From the NCBI GenBank assembly GCA_030682835.1, contig JAUXNG010000075.1, positions 62,001-126,000 of the forward strand: a DNA stretch of 64,000 nucleotides. The letters are read 5' to 3'. Position 1 is the stretch's first letter, and every line of letters starts with the position of its first letter. Made by a program: the position numbers and the translations under genes. The DNA is from Hydrogenophaga sp. Its GTDB lineage: Bacteria > Pseudomonadota > Gammaproteobacteria > Burkholderiales > Burkholderiaceae_C. The notes below the pieces were generated by a model. That model was not told the DNA's origin. It saw nothing but the letters and a program-made list of their open reading frames with translations, and did no database searches. Positions 32,457-40,632 of the stretch are shown here, piece by piece.

Positions 32457-34430
32457 TCAGGGCCTCCTACCAGTTTGTACTTCTTTTGGGTAAATCTGGC
32501 AGAGAAATATCAGACCCAAGAGTGCAACCCGTGGTACTTCCCATACGCTGATCACCATGCCGAGGGCCATCAAGCCCAGTACCGATGCCAAAAGTACCCA
32601 GGTCAACGTGTCGCCGTGGCCCAGCCTGAGCAAAAAGCCCCAGCTCATCAGGGCAATCCACGTGCCCAGCACCGCCAAGCCCAGAAGTCCGCGCTCGATG
32701 AATGTTTCCAGGTACACGTTGTCCATGTGCCAGGGATGAAAGTAAGACCTTGCGGCTGGCAGCCAGTGCTGCAGCCTGTCGCCAAACCCGCCATTGCGCA
32801 GCACTTGCTGGCCGTCGGGTGCGAGCAGAGCCACACCCAGCAGGCGCACGTGCTGCCCGGCATCGATCGCTGAGACCGACCACACACCCCGCAAGGAGCC
32901 GCCCATGGTGTGGCCCGCATCAAACGCCCCACCCTGCAGGGGAACCGCGCGCCAGCCCCCCTCGCCTGCCGGCAGCTCGCCAGCGTCCACCACACGCCCC
33001 TGGCACTGGTCGCTGTAGAGCAGGTGGCGCACACACAGGCTCAGCATCAGGCGGGCTGAGGTGGCGGGCTCCAGCTGCAGCAGCGCGGTGTAGACGCCAC
33101 CCGTCTGCAGCGGCACGCGCTGCGTCAGCCCGAAATGCGATCCCAGTTCTCCACGGCTGACCGGCCCTGACAACAGCACATGCGGACCGTCTGCAGAGCT
33201 GGTGGACCAGCGGGCCTGGCCCGGGAATTCACCGCCGGGCACTTCGCCGCTGTAACGGGCGGGCAGGCGACCCCAGCCGATGCCCAGCCAACGGTCGGCC
33301 GGGGTCTGCACCAGGCTGAGCCCCGCGCGCCAGTGGGTCAGCCGCCCCACCAGATCGTGGTTGGCCTGTGCCAGGCGGTCGCCCATGAAGGCCCCGCCGC
33401 CCAGCACCACCGCGCTCTCCACCAGCAGGACCAGGGCCACCGCCACCAGCGCGCGGAGCCGCCACACAGCGCCCGCCACCGCGGGCACGCGCCAGTGCCA
33501 GGCAGCGAACGCCATCCACGCGAGCGAGATCAGCGCCGCCAGGTAGATGCCACGCGAATAGGTGGTCAGCACCACGTAAACCGTGAGGCACAGCAGTCCC
33601 AGAGCCGCCCACCAGCGCCAGCCCTGCGGCGCCGTCCACACAGCCCAGAACGCAAAGGGCGCTGCTAACGCCAGGTAGGCGTCGATGGCGCCGCCGCCCA
33701 CATGCATTTCCCAGAACCAGGCACTGGTGCGGTAGGTGCGCGTGAAGTCCAGCACGCCGACGTACAGGTGGCGCTCGACCAGCACCACCAGGCAGGTGAT
33801 GAACAGGCCCGCCACCATGCCGCGGGCCAGCAAGAGGCCGCCGGGGGTGCCCGACCCGACCGGGCGATGCCGTATCAGCGGCAGCAGGAGCAAGACCCAA
33901 AGCAGGCTCTTGGCGACCCTCAGCGTGTTCCACGGCGAGTCGTAGCCGGCGTACATGCCGTCGAACACCGCGGCAAGGCTGGTGGCGCTCAGTCCGCCGG
34001 CCGCACCGAGCCCGCGCCAGACGCCGATGGCGCCCGTGAACACCAGGGCCAGGCACAGCCAGCCCAGGCCGCGCGGGCTGCGCCAGCCGAGCCACGATCC
34101 GGCCGCTGCCGCGCGCAGCGGGTGCGTGTCCCAGGCCCAGCGCGCGTACCCCCCCGCCAGGATCGCCAGCACCGCCAGGTCGGACTCGTCCAGCAACCAC
34201 CAGCCGGTCCAGGGAGAAAAGTTGAGGATGGGCAACAGGGCCGGGAACCAGAACAGCCAGCTGGTGGGCTGGCGTGCCACCAGCAGCACGGCCCCGCACA
34301 GCAGGGCGCTGACCAGCACCGGGGCCACCGGGTGTTGCGAGCCGAGCCCCAGCCCGCCAAGCGCGAAGGCCAGCGCCAGCAGCGCCAGGCCCAGCCGTGA
34401 AACACCCCGCAGGGCGGCGCCGCCCCCCAC
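32457..34430 (-). CDS. O-antigen ligase/polymerase-like membrane protein (exosortase A locus)
   Basis: About 657 residues. Roughly ten transmembrane helices flank a large hydrophilic insert (about 360-560, from WRAGLSLVQTP through the periplasmic jelly-roll-like region with GRVVDAGELPAGEG to HMDNVYLETFIERG). TTYSRGIYLA with a conserved Arg is typical of the Wzy/WaaL-like family. It probably polymerises or transfers the exopolysaccharide. The GTG start at 34430 lies two bases after the decarboxylase stop, so the genes are coupled; no better start is visible because the frame upstream is GC-rich noise. Confidence 0.72.
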   Translation of the reverse strand: MGGGAALRGVSRLGLALLALAFALGGLGLGSQHPVAPVLVSALLCGAVLLVARQPTSWLFWFPALLPILNFSPWTGWWLLDESDLAVLAILAGGYARWAWDTHPLRAAAAGSWLGWRSPRGLGWLCLALVFTGAIGVWRGLGAAGGLSATSLAAVFDGMYAGYDSPWNTLRVAKSLLWVLLLLPLIRHRPVGSGTPGGLLLARGMVAGLFITCLVVLVERHLYVGVLDFTRTYRTSAWFWEMHVGGGAIDAYLALAAPFAFWAVWTAPQGWRWWAALGLLCLTVYVVLTTYSRGIYLAALISLAWMAFAAWHWRVPAVAGAVWRLRALVAVALVLLVESAVVLGGGAFMGDRLAQANHDLVGRLTHWRAGLSLVQTPADRWLGIGWGRLPARYSGEVPGGEFPGQARWSTSSADGPHVLLSGPVSRGELGSHFGLTQRVPLQTGGVYTALLQLEPATSARLMLSLCVRHLLYSDQCQGRVVDAGELPAGEGGWRAVPLQGGAFDAGHTMGGSLRGVWSVSAIDAGQHVRLLGVALLAPDGQQVLRNGGFGDRLQHWLPAARSYFHPWHMDNVYLETFIERGLLGLAVLGTWIALMSWGFLLRLGHGDTLTWVLLASVLGLMALGMVISVWEVPRVALLGLIFLCQIYPKEVQTGRRP

Positions 34431-34432
34431 CC

Positions 34433-35638
34433 TTACACCAACACTTCGACGCAGGCAGGGTGGCCCAGGAAGGCCTGCGGACTCGCGCTGGGGCCGTAGG
34501 CGCCCGACTGGAACACCACCACCAGATCGCCTGGCGCGGCTTCGGGCAATTCCACGCGCTCGGCCAGCACGTCCAGCGGCGTGCACAGCGGCCCGACCAC
34601 CGAGACTGTTTCCGTGGGTGCCTCGCCCATGCGGTGACCAATGGCCACAGGATAGTTGCGCCGGATCACCTGTCCGAAATTGCCCGACGCCGCCAGGTGG
34701 TGGTGCATGCCGCCGTCGGTGACCAGGAACACCTGCCCGCGCGAGGTTTTGCGGTCCAGCACGCGGGCCACGTACACACCCGCCTCGCCCACCAGGTAGC
34801 GGCCCAGCTCCAGCACCGCACGGGCCTGACCCCACTGCGCGACCAGACGCGCCTGCACCTGTGCCAGCGCCTCGGTCACCGGCCCGAGGTCGAGCGCGCG
34901 CTCGCCGCCGAAATATGGAATGCCCCAGCCCCCGCCCAGGTTGACCTGACGCACTGGCGCGGGCGCGTGCGCGCCCAGGCGCAACACCAGCTCGCAGGAC
35001 TGCAGCAGACCCTGCGCAATCAGGTCGCCCTTGAGGTTCTGGGAACCGGGATACAGGTGGAAGCCCTCGAACTGCAGCCCGGCGGAGCCCATCTCGGCCA
35101 GCAGGGCCGGCACCTGCTCGGCATCGACACCGAAGGGTTTGGCGCCGCCGCCCATGCGCATGCCGGCGCCGCGCAGCTCGAAGTCGGGGTTCACCCGCAC
35201 GGCAGCACGGGCTGGCAGGCCCAGGCGCTGGGACGCATCGGCCAGCAGCGCCACCTCGCGGAACGACTCCACGTTGACCAGCACCCCCGCGGCCACCGCC
35301 TGCTGCAGCTCCAGGTCGCGCTTGCCGGGGCCGGCAAAGCTCACGTGAGCGGGATCGGCTCCGGCGTCCAGGGCCACCTTCATCTCGCCGGCAGACGCCA
35401 CGTCCAGCCCGTCCACGAGCGGGCGCATGAAGCCCACCAGCGCCGGCATGGGGTTGGCCTTCACCGCGTAGTGCAGGCCAATGCCGGGCGGCAACGCGGC
35501 GCGCACGGCGCGCACACGCTCGGCCAGCAGGCCCCGGTCGTATGCGTAAAACGGCGTCTGCCCGACCCGCTGGGCCAGGCGCGACAGCGGCACGCCGCCC
35601 AGCTGCAGTTCACCCTGGGCAGTTTCAAATGCGTTCAT
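34433..35638 (-). CDS. PLP-dependent decarboxylase, exosortase A system-associated
   Basis: A 401-residue alanine-racemase-fold decarboxylase of the DAP/ornithine decarboxylase class. Lys60 in LHYAVKANPMP is the PLP lysine; FEGFHLYPGSQN, LGGGWGIPYFGGE and LELGRYLVGEAG are phosphate and substrate-binding stretches. The C-terminal Cys in VGPLCTPLDVL is the second-subunit active-site residue. This subfamily (TIGR03099-like) sits beside the exosortase A acyl-CoA ligase; the substrate is unknown. The ATG at 35638 overlaps the ligase stop by 14 bp. Confidence 0.9.
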   Translation of the reverse strand: MNAFETAQGELQLGGVPLSRLAQRVGQTPFYAYDRGLLAERVRAVRAALPPGIGLHYAVKANPMPALVGFMRPLVDGLDVASAGEMKVALDAGADPAHVSFAGPGKRDLELQQAVAAGVLVNVESFREVALLADASQRLGLPARAAVRVNPDFELRGAGMRMGGGAKPFGVDAEQVPALLAEMGSAGLQFEGFHLYPGSQNLKGDLIAQGLLQSCELVLRLGAHAPAPVRQVNLGGGWGIPYFGGERALDLGPVTEALAQVQARLVAQWGQARAVLELGRYLVGEAGVYVARVLDRKTSRGQVFLVTDGGMHHHLAASGNFGQVIRRNYPVAIGHRMGEAPTETVSVVGPLCTPLDVLAERVELPEAAPGDLVVVFQSGAYGPSASPQAFLGHPACVEVLV

Positions 35639-37256
35639 GTTCGGCTTTCCATCGCGGGCGATCGAGCTTTCCGTTGGGGTTGCGGGGCAAGGGGTCGCGG
35701 GCCCAGTGCACCACGGCGGGCACCATGTAGGCCGGCAGCAGCGCCCGGCAGTGGGCAAGCAGCGCGGCCGTGTCGGCCGCCGCATCGCCACTGGCCGCGG
35801 GCGACGGTACCGCCGCCACATGGATCGCCTGGCCCAGCAGCTCGTGGTCGAACCCCACCGCCAGCACCTCCTGCACCAGACCGCTGGCGTACACACCCTC
35901 TTCCACCTCGGTCGGGCTCACGCGGTAACCCGAGGTCTTGATCATCTCGTCGCGCCGGCCCACGAAGTACAGAAAACCCTCGGCATCGCGGCGCACCGTG
36001 TCGCCCGAATACACCGCCCACTCGCCCGTGGCGCCCTTGGCTGGTGCCGCAGGCGGCCAGGGGCGGAACCGCTGCGCGGTTTCCTCGGGGCGGTTCCAGT
36101 AGCCCTGGGCCACCAGCGGGCCGCGGTGCACCAGTTCGCCCGGCTCATCGGGCGCGCACTCGCTGCCGTCCTCGCGCACCACCCGCAGGTCCACATTGGG
36201 AATGGCGCGGCCCATCGAGTCGGGCCGGCGGTCCACCTCGTCGGGTGGCAGGTAGCTGGAACGGAACGCTTCGGTAAGGCCGTACATGAGAAAGGGCAGC
36301 GCACCCGGCGCCCTCAGGCGCAACTGATCCAGCGTGGCTCGCGGCAAACGCCCGCCGGTGTTGGCCCAGTAGCGCAGGTGCTGCGCGGCGGGTGCTGGCC
36401 AGGGCAACGCGGCCAGCTGCATGTAGAGCGGCGGCACCGCGGTGAGCCCGGTCACGCGTTCGGCCTCCATGGCGCGCAGCACATCGCGCGGCAGCAGCAC
36501 ATTGAGCAACACCACGCGCGCCCCAACCAGAAACGCGGTGGTGAGCTGGCTGAAACCGGCGTCGAAGGACAGCGGCAGCGCCGCCAGCAGCACGTCGCCG
36601 GCGTGGTTCTGCAGGTAGGTGGCCACGCTGGTGGCACCGGCGACCAGGTTGCGGTGCGACAGCACCACGCCCTTGGGGCGGCCGGTGCTGCCCGAGGTGT
36701 AGAAGATCGCGGCCACGTCGGTTTCCAGCTGGGGCGGCGCCGCTTCGGCCGGCGTGGCCGACAGGAGCGTTTCCCAGGTGCAGGCGTCGAGGCCACCGGG
36801 GTGGTGCAAGGGCGCTTGGGCGTCGCACAACACGATGTGGCGCAAGTCCGGGCAGTCCGCGAGCACGTCGAGCAAGCTCGGCAGGCGGCTGCGCGAGGTC
36901 ACCAGCACCTGCGCGCCCGCGTCCTGCAGGATATGGCCCACCTGCGTTGACTTCAGCACCGGGTTCACCGGCACCAGCACGCCGCCCGCAGCCGTGGCGG
37001 CAAAGCTGGCCACCACGGTTTCCAGGCGCTTTTCCAGGAACACTGCCACGCGTGCGCCTGGCGCCAGCGGCAAGCGCTGCAAGCCGGCCCGGCAACGCCC
37101 GATCAGGCCTTGCAGCTCATCGTACGACCACTGCTGGCCGTCGTGCGTGAGGGCCATGTGCCCGGGCCAGCACGCTGCCGCGCGCTCGGGCAGCTGGTGC
37201 AGCAAGACGGGTGGAATGCCGTCCGGGTAATGCGGTGCTGAAGACATGCGGGGCAT
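35625..37256 (-). CDS. acyl-CoA ligase (AMP-forming), exosortase A system-associated
   Basis: About 543 residues of the acyl-adenylate-forming family. The P-loop-like YTSGSTGRPKGVVLSH (about 190-205), YGLTEAFRSSYLP, the YSGDTVRRDAEGFLYFVGRRD hinge and the final NPNGKLDRPRW with the catalytic Lys are all visible. I chose the ATG at 37256; the ATG at 37247 is also possible. Downstream lie a PLP decarboxylase and divergently an acyl carrier protein, so it probably loads an amino or fatty acyl group onto that carrier. This pairing recurs in exosortase A genomes but the product is not known. Confidence 0.9.
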   Translation of the reverse strand: MPRMSSAPHYPDGIPPVLLHQLPERAAACWPGHMALTHDGQQWSYDELQGLIGRCRAGLQRLPLAPGARVAVFLEKRLETVVASFAATAAGGVLVPVNPVLKSTQVGHILQDAGAQVLVTSRSRLPSLLDVLADCPDLRHIVLCDAQAPLHHPGGLDACTWETLLSATPAEAAPPQLETDVAAIFYTSGSTGRPKGVVLSHRNLVAGATSVATYLQNHAGDVLLAALPLSFDAGFSQLTTAFLVGARVVLLNVLLPRDVLRAMEAERVTGLTAVPPLYMQLAALPWPAPAAQHLRYWANTGGRLPRATLDQLRLRAPGALPFLMYGLTEAFRSSYLPPDEVDRRPDSMGRAIPNVDLRVVREDGSECAPDEPGELVHRGPLVAQGYWNRPEETAQRFRPWPPAAPAKGATGEWAVYSGDTVRRDAEGFLYFVGRRDEMIKTSGYRVSPTEVEEGVYASGLVQEVLAVGFDHELLGQAIHVAAVPSPAASGDAAADTAALLAHCRALLPAYMVPAVVHWARDPLPRNPNGKLDRPRWKAEHERI

Positions 37257-37345
37257 GTTACGGCATCGACTCGACCACACTGCACATGCCGTTGTGCAGC
37301 GCCCACTTCTCTAGAATCCAGGCCATTGCCTCACCGGAACCCGCC

Positions 37346-37606
37346 ATGACCGTCACCGACCACACCCTCCGCGTTCTCGACGAAGCCTTGAACCTGCAGG
37401 GCCGCGCGCTGGCTTTCGATGCGCAGACGCCTTTGCTGGGTGCGCTGCCCGAACTGGATTCCATGGCAGTGCTGGCGCTGATCACCGGGCTGGAGAGCCA
37501 TTTCGGCATTGCATTCAGCGACGAGGACCTCAACGGCGCAGCCTTCGCCACGGTCGGCAGCGTGGTGGAACTGGTGGAGCAGGCGCTGGCCGGCCAGAAC
37601 ACGTGA
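37346..37606 (+). CDS. acyl carrier protein, exosortase A system-associated
   Basis: An 86-residue phosphopantetheine carrier. Ser39 in ELDSMAVLALI is the attachment site, within the usual four-helix pattern. It is divergent from the acyl-CoA ligase with 89 bp between starts, and its stop overlaps the next start as GTGA. This is a dedicated ACP, distinct from fatty-acid AcpP, and is likely the acyl acceptor of the adjacent ligase. Confidence 0.88.
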   Translation: MTVTDHTLRVLDEALNLQGRALAFDAQTPLLGALPELDSMAVLALITGLESHFGIAFSDEDLNGAAFATVGSVVELVEQALAGQNT

Positions 37607-38496
37607 GCGCATCGGCGCCGGCCCTTTCGCTGCCCCAGGCCTTTTTTCTGCCGGCTGTCCCCGGTACGCGGGCCGGCGGCACACGCTTCTGCCTGTTCCA
37701 CGCGCCCGCGGCCGGCGCGGCGCGGGGCGGCGTGCTTTACCTGCACCCCTTTGCAGAAGAACTCAACAACACCCGGCGCCTGGTGGCGCGCCAGGCCCGG
37801 GCGATGGCGGCGGCCGGCTTCGCGGTGCTGCAGATCGACCTGTTCGGCTGTGGCGACAGCTCAGGGAGCTTCGAAGACGGCCGATGGGACGACTGGCTGG
37901 ACGACGCCCGGCTGGGCTGGCAATGGCTGGCGACACACGCCGGCGGGCCGATGTGGCTCTGGGGCCTGCGAACGGGCGCCTTGCTGGCAGCGGCCCTGGC
38001 CGCAGAGCACAGGCCTTCCGCAGACGGCGCCGAGGTCGGTCTGCTGCTGTGGCAACCCGTTCCCAATGGCCAGCAGGCGCTGCAGCAGTTCCTGCGGCTG
38101 CATGCCGCCAGCCAGTGGCTGGGCGCGGGATCTGCCGCAACCGAGAGTCCGGCGAAACGGCTGGAACAGGGTGAAGCCGTCGACATTGCGGGCTACACCC
38201 TCACACCCGACCTCGCCCGCGGCCTGCAGCAGGCGCGCCTGGAACCGCCCCAGACCCCCGGTACGCGACGACTGATCTGGCTGGAAACCTCTACCCAGGC
38301 CGAGCCCACGCTGAGCCCGGCCGCTGAACGGCAGATCGGCGCCTGGCACACCGCTGGCTGGGCGGTGGAGGCCCGGGCCGTGGCAGCGCCCGCCTTCTGG
38401 CAACAGATCGGCACCGAAGAAGCACCCGATCTGCTCGCGGCCACCCTGGCGGGCTTGACCGCAAGGACGATCCCCCCGCCTGGAGACAAGACGTGA
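37603..38496 (+). CDS. alpha/beta hydrolase-like protein (hydrolase 2), exosortase A system-associated
   Basis: A 297-residue alpha/beta-hydrolase fold protein. The conserved GGVLYLHPFAEELNNTRR stretch and LQIDLFGCGDSSG strand fit the family. The nucleophile elbow reads Gly-Leu-Arg-Thr-Gly with Arg123 where Ser/Cys should be, so the usual mechanism is not possible; I believe this substitution is common in this subfamily. The start GTG at 37603 overlaps the ACP stop. It may be a non-catalytic partner of hydrolase 1, which follows with overlapping codons. Confidence 0.82.
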   Translation: MSASAPALSLPQAFFLPAVPGTRAGGTRFCLFHAPAAGAARGGVLYLHPFAEELNNTRRLVARQARAMAAAGFAVLQIDLFGCGDSSGSFEDGRWDDWLDDARLGWQWLATHAGGPMWLWGLRTGALLAAALAAEHRPSADGAEVGLLLWQPVPNGQQALQQFLRLHAASQWLGAGSAATESPAKRLEQGEAVDIAGYTLTPDLARGLQQARLEPPQTPGTRRLIWLETSTQAEPTLSPAAERQIGAWHTAGWAVEARAVAAPAFWQQIGTEEAPDLLAATLAGLTARTIPPPGDKT

Positions 38497-39338
38497 TGCC
38501 GGTGGAAGAACGGGCACTGTGGCTCGACCCCGAAGGCTCGCCCATGCTCGGCATCGTGACCCAACCCGCGCCCGGCGCACCGGCCACAGGAACGGCGGTG
38601 CTGATCGTCGTGGGCGGCGCGCAGTACCGGGTCGGCAGCCACCGTCAGTTCGTGCGACTGGCCCGTGCGCTGGCCGCCAGCGGGCACCTGGCGCTGCGGT
38701 TTGATCTGCCGAGCATGGGCGACAGCCCGGGTGAGCCGGTCGCGTTCGAGCATGGCAGCCGGCACATTGGCGCCGCCGTGAACGCCGCTGCCGCCCTGCA
38801 AGGCGTGAAGCGTGTGGTGCTGTGGGGGCTGTGCGACGGTGCATCTGCCAGCCTGATCTACGCGGCGTCCACCGCCGACCCCCGACTGGCCGGGCTGGCG
38901 CTGCTGAACCCCTGGGTGCGCTCCGAAGCCAGCCTGGCCCGCACACAGCTGCGCCATTACTACCGCCAGCGCCTGCGCGAGCCCGACTTCTGGCGCAAGC
39001 TGCTGCAGGGCGCGGTCGGCCGCCAGGCGCTGCGCGATCTGATGGCCAACCTGCGCGGCATGCGCCGCCCTGCCCTGCCGCCGCTGGGTTTTCAGGATCA
39101 CATGGCTGCCGGCTGGCAGGCGTTCAGGCGGCCCATCCTGCTGTTGCTGAGCGAGCGAGACCTGACAGCGCAAGAGTTCGTGGAATACGCGAGCACCCAC
39201 CCGCGCTGGCACCAGTGGGACCAGCACCCGGGCCTGACGCGGCACCTGCTGACCAGCGCCGACCACACCTGTTCAAGTCCGGCATCCATGCTGGAGAGTG
39301 AAACGGTTCTCATTAGCTGGTTGAAACGGCTGAGCTGA
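38496..39338 (+). CDS. alpha/beta hydrolase (hydrolase 1), exosortase A system-associated
   Basis: A 280-residue alpha/beta hydrolase. The nucleophile elbow is Gly-Leu-Cys113-Asp-Gly, a cysteine variant like that of dienelactone hydrolase. LRFDLPSMGDSPGE and the late HxxxTCSS-type region (SADHTCSSP) supply the other catalytic residues. It could release or transfer the acyl group held by the neighbouring ACP, i.e. a thioesterase role; this is inference. The ATG at 38496 overlaps the previous stop as TGATG; GTG at 38493 is an alternative. Confidence 0.85.
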   Translation: MPVEERALWLDPEGSPMLGIVTQPAPGAPATGTAVLIVVGGAQYRVGSHRQFVRLARALAASGHLALRFDLPSMGDSPGEPVAFEHGSRHIGAAVNAAAALQGVKRVVLWGLCDGASASLIYAASTADPRLAGLALLNPWVRSEASLARTQLRHYYRQRLREPDFWRKLLQGAVGRQALRDLMANLRGMRRPALPPLGFQDHMAAGWQAFRRPILLLLSERDLTAQEFVEYASTHPRWHQWDQHPGLTRHLLTSADHTCSSPASMLESETVLISWLKRLS

Positions 39339-39467
39339 GCCCCGCCCTGCCGCTCGCCCGTCTGCGTTACGGCATCTCGACGGTGGTACCCGTTACATAG
39401 AGCAACAAGTTTGCACCCAAGCGCGACGGACGGCAGTGTCGTGACAGCCGCCGGTGGAGACTTATCG

Positions 39468-39561
39468 GTAAAAGCTTCTCAAGCCGCCGGGCTCCAGACG
39501 TGGAAACGCCCCGTCAAAGCGGGGCGTTTGGACATTCTTGCCAGCCTCAGGAAGCTTTTAC
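39468..39561. repeat. 11-bp inverted repeat flanking a terminator
   Basis: GTAAAAGCTTC at 39468-39478 and its exact reverse complement at 39551-39561 are 72 bp apart and enclose the 39504-39529 hairpin. A paired long stem around an inner stem is possible. Both lie in the gap between the convergent hydrolase 1 and PEP-CTERM genes. Confidence 0.6.
39504..39529. terminator. bidirectional terminator after the PEP-CTERM gene
   Basis: A perfect 10-bp stem (AAACGCCCCG with CGGGGCGTTT) and 6-nt loop (TCAAAG), with A/T at both ends. It is placed between convergent genes (hydrolase 1 on plus, PEP-CTERM protein on minus), so it can serve both. Confidence 0.7.
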
Positions 39562-39596
39562 AGCCTCCTAGGAGATCGGCAAAGGCTGTACCCGAT

Positions 39597-40463
39597 TCAG
39601 GACTTGCGACGGGTGGCGGCGCCAACACCCATCAGGGCCAGGGCAATCAGGGCCAAAGAACCTGGCTCAGGAACCTCGCCAACCTTGCCGGTCACGGCGC
39701 CGGTGGACGACACCGTCCAGCCCAGCTGGGAAGCAACGCCATTGACGTCATTGAAGGTCACGTCCAGGAACAGATCGCGCATGTTGCCATTGGCGTCCAT
39801 CAGCGCATTGGTATTGAACTGAGCATAAGCCGAGCCACCCGTCACATCCAGGAAACCTTGGCCGGCGCCAGCGAAAGTGGACGTGTTATAGGTCGACAGA
39901 TAGCTGGTGGTCAAATCGCCAGCCAACACACCGCCAGGAGCAAACACACCGCTCAGATACAGGGATCCGTCGGTAATGCCAGGGTAGATTTCCGAATTCA
40001 GCGAACCCAATGGGCCGAGGGCCGGGTTGTAATCGTCGGAATTCTGGTACAGATTGAAATAACCCCCCACCGAGTAAGCTTGGGCGAGGCAGGTGCCATC
40101 GGCGAAGCAGGCGTTCTCAACCTTTTGGTCCAGCAGATTGCCAAACACGCCGGTCAGATAACCATCAACACCCTTGGTGAAGATGTTGGTGTTCAGGGTG
40201 GTGTTGGTGATCAACGCCACCGAGAAAATACCCGCGGTGTCCACAGAGCCCAGGCCCGTGGCGCCCAGCGATGCGGTGTCACATTCGGCCGTGGTCTGGC
40301 AGACGAGGCCGTTGGTGGTTGGATAGCCCACGTTGCCGACATCAAAGTTGTCAATCGTGAACTTGTAATCACCAGCCGTGATAACAAAAGCATTAGCTGC
40401 GCCTGCAGCGCCGAGCGACAGTGCAACTGCCGCAATTGCCTGACTAACTTTTGACTTAAACAT
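39597..40463 (-). CDS. PEP-CTERM sorting domain protein
   Basis: A 288-residue secreted protein. A Sec signal (MFKSKVSQAIAAVALSLGAAGAANA) is followed by a beta-rich, Gly/Asn/Thr-rich domain. It ends with the PEP-CTERM signal: PEP at residues 265-267, a hydrophobic helix, and a basic RRKS tail. Such proteins are cleaved by exosortase A and exported to the cell surface or matrix. The start at 40463 has a strong AAAGGAG site; a longer frame to 40523 is rejected. A candidate sigma-54 promoter lies about 50 bp upstream. The gene is visibly less GC-rich than its neighbours. Confidence 0.93.
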   Translation of the reverse strand: MFKSKVSQAIAAVALSLGAAGAANAFVITAGDYKFTIDNFDVGNVGYPTTNGLVCQTTAECDTASLGATGLGSVDTAGIFSVALITNTTLNTNIFTKGVDGYLTGVFGNLLDQKVENACFADGTCLAQAYSVGGYFNLYQNSDDYNPALGPLGSLNSEIYPGITDGSLYLSGVFAPGGVLAGDLTTSYLSTYNTSTFAGAGQGFLDVTGGSAYAQFNTNALMDANGNMRDLFLDVTFNDVNGVASQLGWTVSSTGAVTGKVGEVPEPGSLALIALALMGVGAATRRKS

Positions 40464-40515
40464 GGAAAACTCCTTTAGGTGGATGAGGAGGCAAATCGCC
40501 TGCCGAGCTACTTGA

Positions 40516-40531
40516 GGCAGCATCCATGCCA
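40516..40531 (-). promoter_or_regulatory. candidate sigma-54 (RpoN) promoter for the PEP-CTERM gene
   Basis: Minus strand reads TGGCATGGATGCTGCC: GG then exactly 10 bases then GC, close to TGGCACN5TTGCW. It would start transcription near 40505, leaving a ~40-nt leader before the ATG at 40463. PrsR, an NtrC-type activator encoded in this window, is the expected regulator. Confidence 0.6.
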
Positions 40532-40600
40532 GATGTGCTAAACCGCGCTAAGTGGTTGAAATGCAAGGGCGAATTGATGTATCGAAATGATTCGTCAAAT

Positions 40601-40614
40601 GGGCTGTAAAGCCC
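40601..40614 (-). terminator. weak hairpin after the PaaK-like gene
   Basis: GGGCT and AGCCC pair across GTAA, followed on the minus strand by ATTT. It is 18 bp after the stop of the gene at 40633 and upstream of the PEP-CTERM promoter. Only a 5-bp stem, so weak. Confidence 0.3.
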
Positions 40615-40632
40615 CTCGACAATTCGGCATCA

